5,169 nucleotides of DNA from a bacterium. GTDB taxonomy: Bacteria > Patescibacteriota > Minisyncoccia > Minisyncoccales > CG1-02-41-26. The stretch is from the NCBI GenBank assembly GCA_030615715.1, contig JAUWYS010000024.1:1-5169 (forward strand), read 5' to 3'. The notes below the pieces were generated by a model that worked only from the letters and a program-made list of their open reading frames with translations, was not told the DNA's origin and searched no databases. Both the position numbers and the translations under genes were made by a program. Shown piece by piece: positions 4,835 through 5,169 of this stretch; within the stretch, counting starts at the first letter, position 1; every line of letters begins with the position of its first letter.

Positions 4835-5169
4835 TTAGACAGCCATCATAAACTTAACGATGGAAGGTATCACTCTGGCAAACAAAGCAATGGCTATGCC
4901 AACCATGGCGTAGATAATTGTTCCTCTCCCTTTCTTCATCTTTTCTGGGTCTCCCGCAGCAAACAAGATAGCAAAACCACCCCAGATTATCATGATGACC
5001 GCAAGAATAATCAGAATGTAGAAAAACCAACTGGTGGCAGTGTAGACGGTATTGAGCAGACAACAAACACCAGGACAAGTACCCTTGGGTGGAACATTAC
5101 AGGTTGATCCTGGACCCATACAGCCAGTTACTCCCACATTATATCTCATCTTACATCCGGTAGGAATCT
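4835..5169 (-). CDS. T4SS-type pilin-like membrane protein (5' partial)
   Basis: The reading frame stays open to the right edge, so the start is probably outside the window. An in-frame ATG at 5149 has no ribosome binding site, and the residues before it (IPTGCK) continue the same Cys-rich character. Numbered from that ATG, a Cys/Gly/Pro-rich segment (residues 1-30, Cys at 10, 17, 25, 29, 30) precedes a first transmembrane helix (41-64). A short charged loop GDPEKMKKGR (66-75) and a second helix (77-97) end near the C-terminus. Two helices joined by a GDPxKxxKG-type loop are typical of the VirB2/TrbC-like pilin proteins widespread in Patescibacteria, thought to be inner-membrane or surface-appendage subunits. 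Which system it serves cannot be seen here; no ATPase or assembly gene is in the window. The cysteines may form disulfides outside the membrane (inference). Confidence 0.8.
   Translation of the reverse strand, partial: IPTGCKMRYNVGVTGCMGPGSTCNVPPKGTCPGVCCLLNTVYTATSWFFYILIILAVIMIIWGGFAILFAAGDPEKMKKGRGTIIYAMVGIAIALFARVIPSIVKFMMAV

Noticed and set aside
4739..5107. 122-codon plus-strand open frame
   Set aside because: It begins inside the tRNA, crosses the terminator hairpin and is antisense to the pilin-like gene; the translation has no recognisable features.

Overview
The window looks like chromosomal DNA from a member of the Candidate Phyla Radiation (Patescibacteria). The support is the company of genes and their style: a TsaD with extra peptide inserts, a short valyl-tRNA synthetase of the 'RMSKSLG...DPLQLIEKYGADATR' type, a PrsW-family membrane protease, an Hsp20 with the 'YFYQECYWGPFSR' signature, and a two-helix T4SS-type pilin subunit. 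The phylum is an inference from family resemblance; there is no rRNA here to settle it.

Layout. Four plus-strand genes fill positions 1-4614. They are tsaD (5' end outside the window; the frame is open back to base 3), valS (1241-3361), a PrsW-family protease (3366-4046) and hsp20 (4051-4614). Gaps are 44, 4 and 4 nt, and a strong hairpin terminator follows at 4653-4679, so they look like one transcription unit. None of the three visible starts has a clear Shine-Dalgarno sequence. On the minus strand lie a pilin-like gene (4835 to beyond the right edge), its hairpin terminator (4765-4796) and directly after it a tRNA-Leu with anticodon UAG (4764-4683), which runs into the other face of the shared terminator.

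Functionally, tsaD (t6A tRNA modification), valS (tRNA charging) and tRNA-Leu serve translation. The PrsW-like protease and the small heat-shock chaperone may serve envelope and protein quality control. The pilin belongs to surface or DNA-transfer machinery.

The most unusual signal is that conserved housekeeping genes carry many in-frame repeat or palindrome insertions. tsaD holds two copies of one 62-bp sequence (58/62 identical), each flanked by its own direct repeat exactly 63 nt apart. It also holds a 10-bp-stem hairpin, a 17-bp palindrome and a GC-rich hairpin whose 'ASAGK' peptide recurs in hsp20. valS holds a purine-rich tandem tract and a 10-bp tandem repeat. They resemble the Rickettsia palindromic elements that insert into reading frames, but seem to belong to several unrelated repeat families. 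No CRISPR array, insertion sequence or defence system is visible. No gap between genes exceeds 300 bases.
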